The notes beneath the pieces were generated by a model. The model was not told where the DNA came from, made no database searches, and worked only from the letters and a program-made list of their open reading frames with translations. Shown here one piece after another: positions 1 through 8,173 of a stretch of 64,000 nt of DNA. The stretch covers positions 26,722 through 90,721 of the forward strand of contig NZ_CP045421.1 in NCBI RefSeq assembly GCF_009363795.1, written 5' to 3'. The stretch is from Palleronia sp. THAF1 (lineage in GTDB: Bacteria; Pseudomonadota; Alphaproteobacteria; Rhodobacterales; Rhodobacteraceae). The number at the start of each line of letters is the position of its first letter. Position 1 is the stretch's first letter. A program made the position numbers and the translations under genes.

Positions 1-491
1 ACGAAATTCAGCGGTGGGTTGGTCGCGAATTCAATCAGGTAGATGCCGTGCAGGCTGGCCACGCACATCGACAGGGCGAAAATGCCGATCAGGGTATGAC
101 ATTCGTCGATGCTGCGGCGGGTGATGACCATCGGCACGATCACCATGGCGAAGAAATACTGGGCCAGAACCTCGGCCCCTTCGACAAGGCGCTGGTTGGC
201 GATCGACCCGATCAGCAGTCCGCCTGCAAGCGCAAGGAAGCCGCCGTACCAGATTGTCGAAAACCGTCCGAACGGCGCCAGTGTCAGCCGCCCTGTGATG
301 ATCAGAACGAACAGCGCGACCAGAACGCAGATGTCCGAAGCGGTCAGATAGACGCCCGGCACGCGGATCACGTTGAAGGGCGACAGGAACACGACCGCGG
401 CGGCCAGTGGCATCTCGAACCGGCCTGCTACCTTGGCAACGCCGGAATGGACCGGAACGGACGCTGGTATTGGCCCGATATGGTTCGTCAT
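1..491 (-). CDS. O-antigen polymerase/ligase-like membrane protein, N-terminal part
   Basis: The minus strand reads open from an ATG at 491 to the window edge, giving the first ~163 residues of a polytopic membrane protein. Hydrophobic segments follow each other closely (PLAAAVVFLSPFNVI, ICVLVALFVLIITG, GGFLALAGGLLIG, YFFAMVIVPMVI). This layout fits the start of a Wzy/RfaL-type O-antigen polymerase or ligase, which would polymerise repeat units on the periplasmic face. A GTG two codons upstream, preceded by AGGAG, is an alternative start. It faces away from the glycosyltransferase at 651. The family call is an inference from topology and EPS context, because the periplasmic loop that would settle it is outside the window. 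Confidence 0.6.
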   Translation of the reverse strand, partial: MTNHIGPIPASVPVHSGVAKVAGRFEMPLAAAVVFLSPFNVIRVPGVYLTASDICVLVALFVLIITGRLTLAPFGRFSTIWYGGFLALAGGLLIGSIANQRLVEGAEVLAQYFFAMVIVPMVITRRSIDECHTLIGIFALSMCVASLHGIYLIEFATNPPLNF

Positions 492-650
492 GGTCACGGC
501 GCTCGCGCTCCTGAGGGTCGATCTCAGGCTAAGGCCCTGAGGGAGCGCGCAGAATACGCTTTTCGGGGTAGGATGTGGCGCATGTGGGGGATTGCGGGTC
601 CGATGGGGAGCGGGGATGCCTATTGTATGACGTGAACGGAGAGCAAGGCA

Positions 651-1865
651 TTGATACGCATCCTGTTTCCTTATGTCGGCGGTGACGTGATCGGCGGCAG
701 TCATGTGTCCTCGCTGACGCTTGCCGCCCGGCTGGACCGCGACCGTTTCGCCCCCCAAGTTCTGTTGCATCGCACATCAGGACGTTTGGCAGAGATGGTG
801 CGCGACATGGGCCTTCCGTGCGAGGTTCTGGAAGACGTGCGGATCATGGCGCCGGCCTACAGCCGCACACCCCATGATACCGGCGCGGCCGGCTACCTTG
901 CGCGTTCGGTCTGGCGGTTGGCCGCCGCGCTGCGCCAGCGCCGTATCGACATCGTGCATACGAATGACGGTCGGATGCACGTAAATTGGTCCCCCGCGGC
1001 GCGGCTGTCGGGCGTGCGGCACCTTTGGCACCACCGCGAAGACCCCAAGACGCGGGGCGCCAACCTGATCGCGCCCATCATGGCGGATCGGTTGCTGAGC
1101 GTGTCAGACTTCGCCGTGCCCCAGCGGGCGCGGGCGCACATGAAAGACCGGGTGTCGGTGGTGCGCAGCCCCTTCGAGTTCAATTTCGTCCCGCCCGATA
1201 GGATGGCCCACCGGTCGGCCTTGTGCGCCGAGATCGGAGCCGACCCGAAAGATGCCGTTCTGATCGGCTATGTGGGCGGGCTGATCGCGCGGAAGCGGCC
1301 CGAGATGTTCGTCCGCATCCTGAAGGAAGCACGCGATGCGATGCCCAAGCGCCAGGTCTTTGGGCTGATGTTCGGAGAAGTGGACCGCCCCGGATCGACG
1401 ATAGTCGAAGAGGTCAAGGCGCTGGCAGATCAGCTGGGCGTGTCCGACAGCTTGCGTCTGATGGGGCATCGTTCGCCCGTTGCGGGGCCCATGTCGGCGC
1501 TGGACGCGCTGATCGTTTCGGCACTGGACGAGCCGTTCGGGCGCACGCTGATAGAGGCGATGGACCTGGGTGTTCCGGTCATCGCCAGCCGCCACGGCGG
1601 CAATGTGGAAGCGATTTCAGACGGGATAACGGGGTTTCTGGTCCCGCCCGACGATCCGGGAATCTACGCAAACCGCGTGAAAGCCCTGACGGGCGATCCA
1701 GGCTTGCGCGGCCGGGTGACAGAAGCGGCTCGGGCCTCGGTGCGCGAGCGGTTCGCTATCGAGACCAGCGTCGGCGCGGTCGAAAAGACTTATGTCGACA
1801 TGCTGCAGGACCCGCCGCGTTTGCTGTCGCGCCGAGGGCACGGTGCGCTTGGGGCGGTGCGCTAG
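651..1865 (+). CDS. Glycosyltransferase family 4 (GT-B fold)
   Basis: This 404-residue protein has the two-Rossmann GT-B layout of family 4. The N-terminus begins MIRILFPYVGGD, followed by a glycine-rich acceptor loop (GGDVIGGSHVSS). The C-terminal nucleotide-sugar domain carries the EX7E motif at Glu294 and Glu302 (DEPFGRTLIEAM), then a GVPVIAS strand. The protein should transfer a sugar from an NDP donor to a lipid-linked EPS intermediate on the cytoplasmic side. The start is TTG with an AAGG-type ribosome site just upstream; no better ATG exists before the conserved strand. Its end overlaps the convergent HAD gene by 4 bp. Donor and linkage cannot be told. Confidence 0.88.
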   Translation: MIRILFPYVGGDVIGGSHVSSLTLAARLDRDRFAPQVLLHRTSGRLAEMVRDMGLPCEVLEDVRIMAPAYSRTPHDTGAAGYLARSVWRLAAALRQRRIDIVHTNDGRMHVNWSPAARLSGVRHLWHHREDPKTRGANLIAPIMADRLLSVSDFAVPQRARAHMKDRVSVVRSPFEFNFVPPDRMAHRSALCAEIGADPKDAVLIGYVGGLIARKRPEMFVRILKEARDAMPKRQVFGLMFGEVDRPGSTIVEEVKALADQLGVSDSLRLMGHRSPVAGPMSALDALIVSALDEPFGRTLIEAMDLGVPVIASRHGGNVEAISDGITGFLVPPDDPGIYANRVKALTGDPGLRGRVTEAARASVRERFAIETSVGAVEKTYVDMLQDPPRLLSRRGHGALGAVR

Positions 1866-2539
1866 ACCGTCGACTTGGCGGGTTGCAGGACCGTCTCCAG
1901 ATCGTCGAGCGTCGTGATGCGGTGTTCGGCTGCGTGCAGGGGTGTGGGGGGCGGCGCCGTATGGACGCGGCCGGGCCGGGCGATCATCACGGTCTGCCAG
2001 CCAAGTCGGCGGGGCGTGATGAAATCCTTTACGGGATTGTCTGCGACATAGACCAAGTCATTCTTGCCAAGACCCGTTGCCCGTTCGACCTGAAGATAGG
2101 CGTCCGGGGCGGGCTTGCCGGCGTTCGGGCCCAATGCGCCGGTCAGCACGATCGGCGCCAGATAGTCCCGCAGGCCAAGCGCTTCGACCTTCGCCGATTG
2201 AGTGGCCGCAAGGCCGTCGCTGATCAAGGCGGCCCGACCGGCATATCGGCGCAATGCTCGCTGGGCGTCGGGTTGCAAGGAAATGCGCGGGGTGTGATGG
2301 CGGTAGATCTCTGTCAGCTCCGTCACCAGCGTCGGGTCGGGCGGGCAGCCGAGCAGCGCCAGCGCGCGATCGAAGATGCGGGTGCGGTCTCCCTTTTCGA
2401 AGGCGCTCCGACACGCGCGTTCCAGTCCCGAAAGCCCAATACGCGCCAGCACCCATTGATCGGCGATCGAATAGGCGCTGAAGGCGAAATCCCGTTCCAG
2501 ATACAGGGTGTCGTCCAGATCGAACACGACGAACGTCAT
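1862..2539 (-). CDS. HAD-superfamily hydrolase
   Basis: This 225-residue protein shows the haloacid dehalogenase motifs in order: motif I FDLDDTLY (nucleophile Asp7, acid Asp9), motif II around LISDG, the lysine in GKPAPDAY, and motif IV VADNPVKD. The helical cap lies between motifs I and II, as in subfamily I phosphatases. It is the last gene of a minus-strand set (formyltransferase, ATP-grasp, HAD) joined by 4-bp overlaps, so it probably dephosphorylates an intermediate made by those enzymes. The substrate is unknown; a sugar phosphate is an inference from context. Confidence 0.85.
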   Translation of the reverse strand: MTFVVFDLDDTLYLERDFAFSAYSIADQWVLARIGLSGLERACRSAFEKGDRTRIFDRALALLGCPPDPTLVTELTEIYRHHTPRISLQPDAQRALRRYAGRAALISDGLAATQSAKVEALGLRDYLAPIVLTGALGPNAGKPAPDAYLQVERATGLGKNDLVYVADNPVKDFITPRRLGWQTVMIARPGRVHTAPPPTPLHAAEHRITTLDDLETVLQPAKSTV

Positions 2540-3537
2540 TCGGCGGCTTCAACCGGCTGCGCGGCTGCCTCATGGAAATGGAAGAACGCGGCGTCGTATC
2601 GAATCATCTCGACCCCCTCGATCCAGTTGTCGTGCGCGCCGCTGTCCTGGCCCAGTGTCTCGGCCAGCAGCCAGCGTGCGAAATTGGCCCCGGCACGGTC
2701 GGCCAGGGGGAAGCCGCCACCGAAGCGAGCGTTGATCTCCAACACGCGCAGGCCGCGCGTCTTGTCATCGATCAACTGGAAGCACATCACGCCGCGAGGC
2801 TCTGGCAGCGCCGCCACCAGGTCACGTGCAATGGTCTGGATTCGCGGATCGCGGACAGTGCGGCCCTTTTCGACCTCTCCCGCGCGGATCGACAGGCGCA
2901 GATGCGGGACGATTGTCCGCAGGCTTCCGCGTTGATCCACGAAGACGTTGACCGTGTATTCCGGCCCGTCGAGAAACTCCTGCACGATCGTCGGCTCGTC
3001 AAAGCTGTCCGGCATGTCTTCGGGTCGATCCAGCTTCAACAGGCCGCGGCTGGCGCTGCCGCCCGAGGGTTTGCTGAACAGCGGCCAATGGTCGGGATAG
3101 GCCAGCGTGCGGGCGACTTCGGGCGTGTAGGTCTTCGGGACGGGAACGCCGTGCCGGCCCAGATGCATGCACGTCAGGTTCTTGTCGCGCACGATGTCGA
3201 TCAATTCGGGTGAGCCGACGTGTACCCGGCAGCCGATCTTCTGGAATTGCCCGGCGGCCTCGGCCAGTACGGAGAGTTCGGTGTCGATGGTCGGCACCAG
3301 AAGTTCGATGCCGTTGCGATCGCAATAGGTCAGCAACGCATCGACGTAGCCCGGCCCATCGCATCGCGGGACCGCGAAGGCATGATCCGCGGCGTCACAG
3401 GCCGCGCTTTGCCGTGGGTTCAGGTCACAGGCATGGACGGTAACGCCGATTTCGGAACCGGCATTGCGAAAGGCTTCGACCAGACCGACACGTCGTCCGG
3501 CAGAGGTGACCAGGACTTGTGGACCCCAGATCGTCAT
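2536..3537 (-). CDS. ATP-grasp ligase (carbamoyl-phosphate synthase L-chain-like)
   Basis: The protein is about 333 residues long from the ATG at 3537, whose ATGA overlaps the stop of the formyltransferase gene; a longer in-frame start lacks support. An N-terminal Rossmann-like pre-ATP-grasp domain (VLVTSAGRRVGLVEAF) is followed by an ATP-grasp domain with the glycine-rich loop KPSGGSASRG and the Mg-binding strand LEINARFGGG. This architecture occurs in carboxylate-amine ligases of polysaccharide loci. It could join an amino acid or carboxylate to a sugar amine or to a precursor. The ATP-dependent ligase chemistry is known for the family; the substrate is not visible. Confidence 0.82.
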   Translation of the reverse strand: MTIWGPQVLVTSAGRRVGLVEAFRNAGSEIGVTVHACDLNPRQSAACDAADHAFAVPRCDGPGYVDALLTYCDRNGIELLVPTIDTELSVLAEAAGQFQKIGCRVHVGSPELIDIVRDKNLTCMHLGRHGVPVPKTYTPEVARTLAYPDHWPLFSKPSGGSASRGLLKLDRPEDMPDSFDEPTIVQEFLDGPEYTVNVFVDQRGSLRTIVPHLRLSIRAGEVEKGRTVRDPRIQTIARDLVAALPEPRGVMCFQLIDDKTRGLRVLEINARFGGGFPLADRAGANFARWLLAETLGQDSGAHDNWIEGVEMIRYDAAFFHFHEAAAQPVEAAE

Positions 3538-4457
3538 GCGCTGACCCGTTGGTTCTGGCCAAGGATGGCGTGGCGGGGAAGGGGGGTCAGCGTCTGATTG
3601 CGCCAAGCGGTCACTTCAATGCAGGAAAAGCCGCCGCAGCTGACCCGGACCCAGCCCGGCCCGCGATCCTGTATCTGGCCGGGTATGCCGATGTAACGCG
3701 GCGGGCCGTCGAACACATGCGCGGCATCGATCTGGACGGTGTGGCCGTCCATATGGGTGAACGCGCCGGGATAGGGATCGCCGACGGCGCGGATCAGGCG
3801 GTCAAGCTCTTCGGCGGGGCGGGTCCAGTCGATCAGACCGTCGCCGGGCCGCCGCCGCGCGCAATAACTGGCTTTCGTGTGGTCCTGTGGGCTGCGGTCA
3901 ATCTGGCCGGACTCGATCCGGGCAAGGACCTTTGGCAGAAGTTGGCTTAGCGCGTTGACCTGCTTGTCGTAAAGCGAACGCGCGGTTTCCAGCGTCGTAA
4001 CCGGGATCGGGGCCTGCGCCGCGATGTCGCCGGTGTCGCAGCCTTCGTCGATCCAGAACAGGCTGGCGGCGGTTTCGGTCAGGCCGGCCAAGATCGTCCA
4101 AGGGATCGACGCACGCCCCCGCAACTGGGGCAGTGGCGCGGGATGAAAGCCCAAGGTGCCAAGGCGCGGGATGGCGCGGAATGGAGCGTGGACGATCTGA
4201 GACCAGCCGATGACCAAAGCAAGGTCGGGTTCCCGGTCCGCGATGGCGGCCAGTGTCTGCGGATCATTGATATTGTCGGTGAAATGGAGCTGCGAACCGC
4301 TACTTCGCGCCAGCGGTACCAGATCGGCGAAATCCGAATGGCGCTTGGCCCGGTCAGGCGGCAAGGTCACGACAAGGTCGGGCGCGCGTCCTGACCTTAT
4401 CAAGGCCGAAAGCGCCCTTTCTGAACCTTCGACCGCGCCGACGAAAACGGTTTTCAT
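3534..4457 (-). CDS. Sugar N-formyltransferase (methionyl-tRNA formyltransferase-like)
   Basis: This ~307-residue protein starts at MKTVFVGAVEG, with a GGAGAG ribosome site just upstream; the longer in-frame start is poorer. It has the formyl-transfer domain with FHPAPLPQLRGRASIPW, in which His is catalytic, and the Asp of EGCDTGDI. A C-terminal Fmt-C-like domain contains DGLIDWTRPA. A dedicated tRNA formyltransferase is normally next to def, so this EPS location suggests a sugar N-formyltransferase using N10-formyl-THF. The Asn two residues before the catalytic His in ArnA-type enzymes is Gly here. The likely acceptor is the C4 amine made by the aminotransferase at 6932-8173. Confidence 0.82.
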   Translation of the reverse strand: MKTVFVGAVEGSERALSALIRSGRAPDLVVTLPPDRAKRHSDFADLVPLARSSGSQLHFTDNINDPQTLAAIADREPDLALVIGWSQIVHAPFRAIPRLGTLGFHPAPLPQLRGRASIPWTILAGLTETAASLFWIDEGCDTGDIAAQAPIPVTTLETARSLYDKQVNALSQLLPKVLARIESGQIDRSPQDHTKASYCARRRPGDGLIDWTRPAEELDRLIRAVGDPYPGAFTHMDGHTVQIDAAHVFDGPPRYIGIPGQIQDRGPGWVRVSCGGFSCIEVTAWRNQTLTPLPRHAILGQNQRVSA

Positions 4458-4702
4458 GGCTGCACTCTCCAAGTTCCCTGAACCGGCAAACAGTGATGCC
4501 CAGATTGGACACGCGGTTTCCCCCAATGCCTGTTTTTGTGCCGCCGCCGGTCGGACCTCTCAATCACCCATTGCGATCGAGTTTACTCAATAGGGCTAGA
4601 AATCTGGGCTCATGGCCAGTTTCGCCGCATTGGTTCCGGATCGAAGATGAAGGTGTCGGCCAGCACGTTGCGGGCGGCGCAATCTTGGCGAGGTTAAGCA
4701 CG

Positions 4703-5851
4703 ATGATCGATCCGCAGATGTCGAACGGGTCGGGGGCAACAACCCCGGCGGGTCACCAGAAAACACAGTTCAACGCAGCCGTTCATGGATTGCGCGGGCT
4801 GGCGGCGATGATGGTGTTCTTCGCGCACATTCTGAACGGTCTGCGTGAGCATGCCTATCCCGAGATGACGGAGTTCGTCGCCCGGTCAGAGGTGTTCTGG
4901 AACCTGGGCACCTACGGCGTATACCTTTTCTTCACGATCAGCGGGTTCGTCATCCTGCCAAGCGCGATGCGCTATTCGGCGGGCGAGTTCGCGGCGCGGC
5001 GCTTTTGGCGGATCTATCCGTTGTTCCTGTTCATGACGGTGATCTTCATCGTCCTCGCCGGTGTGACGGGGCAGGGCGACGTCTCTCTTGATCCCTACAC
5101 AATCTTTGTCGCGCTCACGTTCATGGATCTGTTCACTCCGACGGGCCAGCTGACACCGAACGCCTGGAGCCTGACGTTCGAGGTCTTCTTCTACGCATTG
5201 ACCTGCATGGTCGTCGTCTGGACGATCAAGCGTCCGCATTGGCTGGGCGGAAGCGTCGCGGTCGCCTTGGCGGTTGCCTTCATGCTGGCGTTCCCGGTCT
5301 CTGTCTTCTTCCTGATGGGGATGGCTGCCCGAATCGGACATGACCGAGGCTGGTTGCTGCCGCGGAGCACCGCGGTGCCGGTAGAGCTGCTGCTCTTGCT
5401 GGGCCTGGGGCTGATCGCATCGCAAGGGCACTTCGCCTACGTCTGGGCCGACTTCTCCAGCCCCATCGCGCTGGCGACGATCACACTGACGGGCGCCTAC
5501 TTCTACCACGCGGCCGCACCGGGCAGCCTGACCGGGCGCATCATGACGTGGCGGCCGTTGCTGTATATCGGAACGGTCAGCTACAGCCTGTACCTTGTGC
5601 ATCCCTATACCTATCTGGCGGTGCGCATGACGTTCCAGAAACTGGGCTTCTTCACGCCCGACGTGTTCCTGTCCGGGGTGTTGTTCTACGCCGCCGTCAT
5701 TGTTCCCACGATTCTTGTGACGCACGTGATCCACCGCACGGTAGAGACCTGGCCCTACCGCGCGGTGTTCAATCGCAATGTGGTGAAGTCGGCGGAGCGC
5801 TACGTGGCCCCCGGTGGGTCTACGCGGCCCATTTCCCAACCCGCTCCCTGA
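4703..5851 (+). CDS. Acyltransferase 3 family membrane protein (polysaccharide O-acetylation)
   Basis: The conserved region starts with VHGLRGLAAMMVFFAHIL, the first helix of the Acyltransferase_3 (OafA/NolL) family, with the Arg and His typical of the active site. FTISGFVI and about ten transmembrane helices follow, and the end is short and cytoplasmic. I chose the ATG at 4703 (MIDPQMSNGSG, AGG upstream); the open frame continues to 4493 but that part is Pro-rich and overlaps the divergent formyltransferase gene. Such enzymes move acyl groups, usually acetyl, from cytoplasmic acyl-CoA onto extracytoplasmic polysaccharide. It ends inside the convergent glycosyltransferase gene with a 32-bp overlap. 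Confidence 0.85.
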   Translation: MIDPQMSNGSGATTPAGHQKTQFNAAVHGLRGLAAMMVFFAHILNGLREHAYPEMTEFVARSEVFWNLGTYGVYLFFTISGFVILPSAMRYSAGEFAARRFWRIYPLFLFMTVIFIVLAGVTGQGDVSLDPYTIFVALTFMDLFTPTGQLTPNAWSLTFEVFFYALTCMVVVWTIKRPHWLGGSVAVALAVAFMLAFPVSVFFLMGMAARIGHDRGWLLPRSTAVPVELLLLLGLGLIASQGHFAYVWADFSSPIALATITLTGAYFYHAAAPGSLTGRIMTWRPLLYIGTVSYSLYLVHPYTYLAVRMTFQKLGFFTPDVFLSGVLFYAAVIVPTILVTHVIHRTVETWPYRAVFNRNVVKSAERYVAPGGSTRPISQPAP

Positions 5852-6935
5852 TGCGCTGACGGCTTGAGGCGGACTCTATCGCCGCCATCCATTGCGACAT
5901 GATGCGGTCTTCCGAAAAGTCCCCTGCGCGGTCCAGCCCATTGCGGGCCAGCGTGGCGCGCAGGTTCGGATCGGCGTACAGGCGCAGCATCGCATCGGCC
6001 AACGCCTTCGGATCGTCCGGCTGTACAAGGACGCCGGATTTCTCTGGCTCGATGATCTCGGCAGGACCCCAATCGCAATCGGTCGATATGACGGCGAACC
6101 CTGCGGCGAGGGCTTCGACCAACACGTTCCCGAAGCCTTCGTAGCGTGACGACAGCACGAAGACTGCGGGATTCGCCATCCAGTCGTGGGGACGCGGCGT
6201 GCGCCCGGCGAAGGTCACGGCATCTTCGAGATGCAGATGTGTTGCAAGAGATTGAAGGTCAGACAGCTTTTCGCCCTGCCCGTAGATGGTCAGACGCAGG
6301 TCGGCACCCGCGTCGCGCCCGATGCGCAGTGCGCGAAGTAGGATGTCGAAGCCCTTTTGCTCGACCAGACGACCGACCGCCACGAAGTGGCCGTCCGGAG
6401 TGGCGGAAGGTGCGGTGCCCATGGGTTCGACGGCGTTATAGATCACGCTGGCTTTGCGGGATGCGAACGCCGGTAGGGCGTCTCGCTGTGCCTTCGTCAG
6501 CATGACCGAATGATCTGCGCAATAATGCGCGAACGGCATGAGGACGCGCCACAACGGGTTCATCACCTGACGCCGGAAATTGTTGCGTTCGGACAGGACC
6601 AGTTTCACGCCCAACCCGGTGCAGGCCAGCGTTGTCTGTACGTTGATCTTGGTCAGGAAGGACAGCACGGTATCCGCCCGCGCGTCCCTGATGCACCGTC
6701 TGATCCAGGCGACGCGTCTTGCGGTGGAATTCGTGGCATCAAGGCCCAGCTCGGCTTCCATCGAGCGGACTTTGACGCTGTCGGGCACCGCATAATAGGC
6801 GTCCTGTGGGCGGTCGTTGATGGCTAGGATCGTTGGAACATACCCCAAAGATTCCAGGTGTGTCGCAAGGCGGGCGATGACCTTCTCGACCCCGCCCGCC
6901 CCCAGTCCGGCCTGAACAAGAACGATCGGGCTCAT
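5820..6935 (-). CDS. Glycosyltransferase family 4
   Basis: This 371-residue GT-B enzyme begins MSPIVLVQAGLGAGGVEK, a typical GT4 acceptor-side loop. It later shows AVGRLVEQKGFDILLRAL and the donor-site stretch SRYEGFGNVLVEALAAGF with the EX7E pair. The gene starts inside the stop of the aminotransferase gene (ATGA overlap). It is therefore the third member of a translationally coupled operon: dehydratase, aminotransferase, glycosyltransferase. The context suggests that it uses the amino-dideoxy sugar nucleotide made by its two partners. This is an inference, since GT4 sequences do not reveal the donor. Confidence 0.88.
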   Translation of the reverse strand: MSPIVLVQAGLGAGGVEKVIARLATHLESLGYVPTILAINDRPQDAYYAVPDSVKVRSMEAELGLDATNSTARRVAWIRRCIRDARADTVLSFLTKINVQTTLACTGLGVKLVLSERNNFRRQVMNPLWRVLMPFAHYCADHSVMLTKAQRDALPAFASRKASVIYNAVEPMGTAPSATPDGHFVAVGRLVEQKGFDILLRALRIGRDAGADLRLTIYGQGEKLSDLQSLATHLHLEDAVTFAGRTPRPHDWMANPAVFVLSSRYEGFGNVLVEALAAGFAVISTDCDWGPAEIIEPEKSGVLVQPDDPKALADAMLRLYADPNLRATLARNGLDRAGDFSEDRIMSQWMAAIESASSRQRIRERVGKWAA

Positions 6936-8173
6936 CTGGTGGCAAGCGCCATCACGTCTACGACGGCATCGGCCAGCCGGTTCATTTCCCGCGCGTTCAG
7001 TGTTGGATCGACCCGGAACGCCAGGCTTGTCTTGCCCAACTCATGCGCGACGGGCAGCGGTTTGGCGGGACGGAAGCCCCCTTTGCGGAACACGCCCTCG
7101 TCGTAGATCTCGGGGCAACTGCCGCTGAAGGCCGTCTGGCCACGTTGTGCGATCTCCGCAAGGACGAGATCGCGATCCCAGCCGGGCTTCAACGCTTCCG
7201 GGCGCACGAAGGCATAGAAGCGATACCAGGCGTGGGTCGTGGCCGTATCGGGCATGGGCACGCGCAGGGCGGGGCATTCACTGAATGCGTCGGCCAGGAT
7301 GTGAGCGTTGCGGAGGCGTAGCCGATGCCAGTCGGACATGCGCCTGATTTGGACCAACCCGATCGCAGCGGCCATGCCGGACATCCGAAGGTTTGTGCCG
7401 GAATCGGCATGAAGCCAACGGAAACCCGGCGGATGATCGTTGCTGTGGACCAGCCCGTAGTCCTTTCCGTGATCCTTTCGCGACCAGGCGCTGCGCCACA
7501 AGCGGTCAGAATCGGTGACCAACATGCCGCCTTCGCCACCCGTGGTCATGATCTTGTCCTGACAGAACGAGAATGATCCGAAGTCTCCGAAGCTGCCGAC
7601 ATGGCGGCCTTCGATCCGCGCGCCGTGGGCCTGGGCGCAATCCTCGATCACCCAGAGGTCATGCGCTTCGGCAACATCCATGATCCCCTTCATGTCGCAG
7701 GGCCAACCCGCAAGGTGAACGGGAATGATACCGACGGTGCGGGGGCTGATTTTCTCGGCGATCGACCGGGGCGTGATGTTCTGCGTGTCGGGATCGACAT
7801 CCGCGAAGATCGGAACGCCGCCGGCAAGGATCACGGCACTGGCCGATATGACGAAACTGCGGGGCGTCACGATGACTTCATCGCCGGGATCGAGATCGAG
7901 ACTGTCTAGCGCGAGGTTCAGGCTTAGGCTACCGTTCGCGACCGCGATTCCGTGTGTGCTGCCGACCATGTCGGCAAACGCGATTTCGAATTCCGAGACT
8001 TCCGGGCCGGTCCATGCGTTCACATGTCCGCTTTGCAGCACACGCGAGACGGCGGCGACCTGTTCGGCGTCGTAGCGCGGCCAGACCGGGCGGGGTTTCC
8101 GGGCAGGAAGCGCGGGCTTTACCGGTGTTGGGACGCTCAACGCCCCGCTGATTGAAGCTTCGTTTCGCATCAT
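6932..8173 (-). CDS. DegT/DnrJ/EryC1/StrS PLP-dependent sugar aminotransferase
   Basis: This 413-residue type I-fold aminotransferase has the PLP lysine at Lys207 (SFCQDKIMTTGGEGG), the cofactor Asp in VIEDCAQAHGA, and the NGSLSLNLAL phosphate-binding region. It should convert the 4-keto group left by the neighbouring 4,6-dehydratase into an amine, with glutamate as donor. The start ATG overlaps the dehydratase stop (ATGA), and its own stop overlaps the next gene the same way. A proline-rich N-terminal extension of about 25 residues precedes the conserved core. The family call is strong; regiochemistry at C4 is inferred from the partner enzyme. Confidence 0.92.
   Translation of the reverse strand: MMRNEASISGALSVPTPVKPALPARKPRPVWPRYDAEQVAAVSRVLQSGHVNAWTGPEVSEFEIAFADMVGSTHGIAVANGSLSLNLALDSLDLDPGDEVIVTPRSFVISASAVILAGGVPIFADVDPDTQNITPRSIAEKISPRTVGIIPVHLAGWPCDMKGIMDVAEAHDLWVIEDCAQAHGARIEGRHVGSFGDFGSFSFCQDKIMTTGGEGGMLVTDSDRLWRSAWSRKDHGKDYGLVHSNDHPPGFRWLHADSGTNLRMSGMAAAIGLVQIRRMSDWHRLRLRNAHILADAFSECPALRVPMPDTATTHAWYRFYAFVRPEALKPGWDRDLVLAEIAQRGQTAFSGSCPEIYDEGVFRKGGFRPAKPLPVAHELGKTSLAFRVDPTLNAREMNRLADAVVDVMALATR

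Noticed and set aside
1223..2935. A 570-codon plus-strand open frame
   Set aside because: It covers the end of the GT4 and the antisense of the HAD and ATP-grasp genes, and its product is Arg-rich without any motif.
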